DNA of 64,000 nucleotides from positions 12,528-76,527 of the forward strand of contig CAJTYM010000016.1 in assembly GCA_910583835.1 (NCBI GenBank), in the 5' to 3' direction. The translations under genes and the position numbers were made by a program. The stretch comes from an uncultured Lachnospiraceae bacterium. GTDB lineage: Bacteria; Bacillota; Clostridia; Lachnospirales; Lachnospiraceae. Shown here in pieces: positions 62,101 to 64,000 of this stretch (its first letter is position 1; each line of letters starts with the position of its first letter). The notes beneath the pieces are model-generated. The model was not told where the DNA came from and did not search any database. It saw only the letters and a program-made list of their open reading frames with translations.

Positions 62101-63019
62101 ATACCACAGGTTCTATACGCCGTTGGATATTTTTACGGATGCATTTGGCGTACACCGTGAGACCTGTATCGATGAAATCTTCTTTGATGAAAACGGCGAG
62201 ATGGTGATTGAACCCACGTTAGACGGCGCAGGGGCAGTCTATATGTGGAAAGCGAATCTCAACAAATCGTCTCTGGAACTGGCAATTGGCGGCAGCGAGA
62301 CATTGTCCGCATCATTGAGCGGCAGTGACAGCGCATGGAACGAGGGATTGACCTGGAGTTCCGATAATCCCAACATTGCAGCGGTTGACCAGAAAGGAAC
62401 TGTCACGGCAAAGGCAGCAGGAACAGCCAATATTTCGGTTACTGCTTCTAATGGCAGCCAGGCGGTCTGCGTGGTGAAGGTGAAAAGCGCTTCCGGCGGT
62501 ACAGCCAATCCAGAGAATCCAGGCAATCCTGTGAGGGTAAGCAGCGTGACACTAAACAAAAAGAGCCTGACATTGGGTGTGAAAGAGAAATTCTCCCTGA
62601 AGGCAACCGTAAGTCCGAAGAATGCCACTAACCCGGCGCTAACCTGGAAATCAGATAAGCCGAAGATTGTAAAGGTATCAAAATCCGGCTTGGTACAAGG
62701 TTTAAAGAAGGGCAAGGCAATCATCACTGCAAGCGCAGACGGCAAGACAGCCAAGTGTACGATAACGGTGAAAGCTGCGCCCAAGAAGATTAGCCTGAAT
62801 GCCAAGAAGAAGACTTTGAAGAAAGGCAAATCATTCCAGCTTAAGGTGAAGCTGCCTAAGAATACGGCAAGCAATAAGATTACCTATTCTTCCAGCAAGA
62901 GAAAAGTGGTCTCTGTGTCTTCCAAGGGTAAGGTTAAGGCGCTTAAGAAAGGCAAGGCGGTCATTACTGCGAAGACCTTCAATGGCAAGAAAGCGAAGGT
63001 TACGGTAACCGTCAAATAG
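59105..63019 (+). CDS. Secreted double-GH43 glycosidase with Big_2 C-terminus
   Basis: 1304 residues. Signal peptide (CYAWLLAGAMAVSALPLVPL, cleaved near SQAAA). GH43-like domain 1 (about 63-395: VRDPHIIRS, IWAPEAIYD, IIDTTIVKG, CEGLTVYRL, FRHGTVI), LamG (409-605), a linker, GH43-like domain 2 (about 722-1045: YADPDIDYFDGKFWIYPTTD, AWAPTIEKK, AIDPSIFTD, FRESVIV, MAYHRFYTPLDIF), two Big_2 domains and a final Lys-rich Ig-like module (SLNAKKKTLKKGKSFQLKVK). It keeps the same GH43-LamG-GH43 core as the 46452 protein without its N-terminal modules; the second GH43 domains are especially close. Together they look like an ancient duplication within the island. Ribosome site AAGGAGGG. Confidence 0.88.
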   Translation: MHKKWQQKCYAWLLAGAMAVSALPLVPLTSQAAAGSEELKQPQESVLEEGAKQAQGSVPENAGRAAEDDMGGYLWLNFGTEGGYEKIFYGYSEDGLTWKKLNKVNGTPRSVLVNNAKGSDLGVRDPHIIRSPQGDKYWILGTDLHAEGGGTGGSGWNQLSASQNLVIWESDDLVNWSEPRLVHAGFDNAGCIWAPEAIYDDTTGDYVVYWSARDKSKEGTDDNALRVYVCRTKDFVTFTEPKVWLSEDAVSGSEVNIIDTTIVKGEDGKFYRFSTSDWNTVVDVSDTLDTEDVLDVRNGEAQSTPKGSWKRLVTRSGSSDAGFVRCEGLTVYRLPDGQWCAMGDDSGYKAFLTDDLASGKFTLSSSASFPDGKFRHGTVIRLTAEEDARVREAFADRESEQETSSQEPVLAYDFEADAGKRVITDSATGNATEDNGRLWGNAEVVYDEERESNVLKLDGSAHTYAEFPLGFFDKRDTMTISMDVKSDASSGNFFTFAFGQNDQKYDFLRVRGTQVRNALTTTSYNSEQEVKGTGASTGQWQNVTIVIDGTLMELYIDGKLASTNENTGITITNLGTDLLAYLGKSFYSGDGYFTGKFDNFKVYNSVRSETEIKEEAWKTASLLKGAVIGKLSDNPLDLRGTDDHTAVFSHIVGKNIVSYVRKDTNLAEVPVALSLFDEGVKVTADGKPFTGGNLDLRKDVELKVELSGRTQTYTVKKPQIAGNPVLPGQYADPDIDYFDGKFWIYPTTDGYPGWSGTKFHAFSSVDMVNWEDEGIIMELANAAPGLNDKGVQIAASPWAVDGSAWAPTIEKKNDKYYYYYCGKQSGGESAIGVAVADKPAGPYKDKGEPLMTVAMCKAAGVDMGQAIDPSIFTDTDGTSYILFGNGHGALAELNEDMVSIKEGTLKQINGITDFRESVIVTNVDGKYHWTWTCDDANSPNYHVNYGVSDKLIQDDGTVNVTLKKKNLLYKNENLGLLGTGHQSVLHVQDAEGKQRYFMAYHRFYTPLDIFTDAFGVHRETCIDEIFFDENGEMVIEPTLDGAGAVYMWKANLNKSSLELAIGGSETLSASLSGSDSAWNEGLTWSSDNPNIAAVDQKGTVTAKAAGTANISVTASNGSQAVCVVKVKSASGGTANPENPGNPVRVSSVTLNKKSLTLGVKEKFSLKATVSPKNATNPALTWKSDKPKIVKVSKSGLVQGLKKGKAIITASADGKTAKCTITVKAAPKKISLNAKKKTLKKGKSFQLKVKLPKNTASNKITYSSSKRKVVSVSSKGKVKALKKGKAVITAKTFNGKKAKVTVTVK

Positions 63020-63046
63020 AACAGCAGGATTTTCAAATCTATAGAT

Positions 63047-63076
63047 TAGGAGACATGGGGTATCCCATGTCTCCTA
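63047..63076. terminator. Two-way terminator between convergent genes
   Basis: A perfect 13-bp stem TAGGAGACATGGG/CCCATGTCTCCTA (63047-63059, 63064-63076) with a 4-nt loop, between the GH43 gene and the minus-strand hemolysin III gene. Confidence 0.8.
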
Positions 63077-63114
63077 TGATATTTGTTTATAATTCAATTT
63101 AATTGTATATTGTC

Positions 63115-63780
63115 TTACAACAGCGGCATGTTTGCCACGAAACAGTACATCATGATGAAATGGCAGACGCTGCCGCCCATCACAAAGAGATGGAATATCT
63201 CGTGTGAGCCGAAATTTTTGTGCTTTGTGTTGAAAATGGGCAGCTTCAGGGCATAGATAATCCCGCCGATAGTGTAAATGATTCCGCCGGCGAGGAGCCA
63301 GTGGAATGCCTGTGACGGCAAGGAATTCATAATTTGCGTAAAAGCGAGTACGCATACCCAGCCCATGGCGATATATAATAAGGAAGAAAACCATTTCGGG
63401 CAGGTAATCCAAAAAGCCTTTACGAGAATTCCCGCCAGGGCGATACCCCACACGAGAGCCAGCAGGCCATAGCCCACGCTGCCGTTTAAGACAATCAGAC
63501 AGACCGGTGTGTATGTCCCGGCAATCAAAATGAATATCATCATGTGGTCCAGCTTGCGCAGGATACGGTTGGTCTTTTCTGACAAATCCAATGCATGGTA
63601 GGTGGCGCTTGCGCCGTACAGAAGAATCATGCTGAGGATGAAGACAGCAAGGGAAATTAGGTGCACCTTGTCAGGGTTCAGGGAAGCGCGGATTAGAAGC
63701 GGGGTTGCCGCGAACAATGCCATCAGCATTCCGATAAAATGCGTTATGGAACTTCCTGGGTCTTTTAATTTGAATTTCAT
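63115..63780 (-). CDS. Hemolysin III/TrhA-family membrane protein
   Basis: About 221 residues, seven membrane helices. Family marks: SSITHFIGMLMALFAATPLL near the start, LYGASATYHAL, LRKLDHMMIFILIAGTYTPV, GGIIYTIGGIIYALK and HEIFHLFVMGGSVCHFIMM. The Asp and His residues in KLDH and HEIFH are those that bind zinc in the PAQR superfamily. Bacterial relatives such as E. coli TrhA affect membrane energetics; others were first described as haemolysins. The ATG at 63780 follows AAGGAGATG at 8 nt; the ATG at 63789 sits too close to that site. A TATAAT (63838-63833) lies upstream without a clear -35. Confidence 0.92.
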   Translation of the reverse strand: MKFKLKDPGSSITHFIGMLMALFAATPLLIRASLNPDKVHLISLAVFILSMILLYGASATYHALDLSEKTNRILRKLDHMMIFILIAGTYTPVCLIVLNGSVGYGLLALVWGIALAGILVKAFWITCPKWFSSLLYIAMGWVCVLAFTQIMNSLPSQAFHWLLAGGIIYTIGGIIYALKLPIFNTKHKNFGSHEIFHLFVMGGSVCHFIMMYCFVANMPLL

Positions 63781-64000
63781 GAAAAACATCTCCTTCCATT
63801 CTAAAACATGCCAAATCTGGCAATGCTTAATGATTATAGTATGCGCAGAGTAATTAAAAATATAATATGTAGTATTAAAAACCATGTAATTTATATATAG
63901 ATACTATACCATTTGGAAGAGAAAGTCAATACAAAAGAACAAAGTGGTTTGTGTCAAGTAATCGTTGGCAATTTATCACTTTATTTTTCTCAACGATGAT
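63781..64000. other. Right edge, AT-rich non-coding region
   Basis: Contains the probable leader of the hemolysin III gene (TATAAT on the minus strand at 63838-63833). Near the edge ATCGTTG (63960-63966) and CAACGAT (63991-63997) form an inverted repeat. No gene is seen. Confidence 0.4.

Overview
The window reads as a chromosomal segment of an endospore-forming, gut-type Clostridia, most likely Lachnospiraceae. The evidence is AGGAGG ribosome sites, sigma-A promoters of the Firmicutes type, a spoIID-spoIIQ pair, a class B sortase with InlB-repeat surface proteins, a YesM/YesN-type two-component system, a GH112 galactosyl-N-acetylhexosamine phosphorylase and very large LamG/Big_2 glycosidases. 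No prophage, transposase or CRISPR array is visible.

Left part (1-14.5 kb): the end of a PepSY protein, an RsmF-like rRNA methyltransferase, a candidate type I toxin-antitoxin locus (26-residue membrane toxin with a convergent small RNA), then a same-strand run: stand-alone tryptophan synthase beta, GH112 phosphorylase, a 7TM hybrid histidine kinase with Hpt, an HD-GYP response regulator, a second hybrid kinase and a DegV protein. Convergent tyrS follows, separated by a palindromic repeat element.

Middle part (14.5-35 kb): two paralogous ~1420-residue surface proteins flank a zinc-ribbon protein and run into a class B sortase gene. Next come a chemotaxis receptor and the housekeeping cluster metG-tatD-rsmA. 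A divergent pair follows: a minus-strand operon encoding the radical-SAM DNA modification/repair protein (TIGR03916 type) and its partner (TIGR03915 type), whose promoter is bracketed by two LexA-like SOS boxes, and a plus-strand spoIID-spoIIQ pair with a sigma-F-like promoter.

Right part (35-63 kb): an extracellular polysaccharide island. Four giant secreted proteins (LamG/FIVAR/Big_2; GH43-GH43; GH127-type beta-L-arabinofuranosidase; GH43-GH43) are interleaved with a Uma2-like protein, a lipoprotein solute-binding protein, and a YesM/YesN sensor-regulator pair. The enzymes together suggest degradation of an arabinose-rich plant polymer at the cell surface. Two of the enzyme genes share a bipartite upstream site (GTACCAAAA, N9, then TATTnCATG) at the same distance from a TATAAT box, a plausible target of the local AraC-type regulator. 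The first giant gene carries a long leader whose first two hairpins have perfectly complementary 8-nt loop segments, a candidate kissing-loop RNA. A hemolysin III-type membrane protein closes the window on the minus strand.
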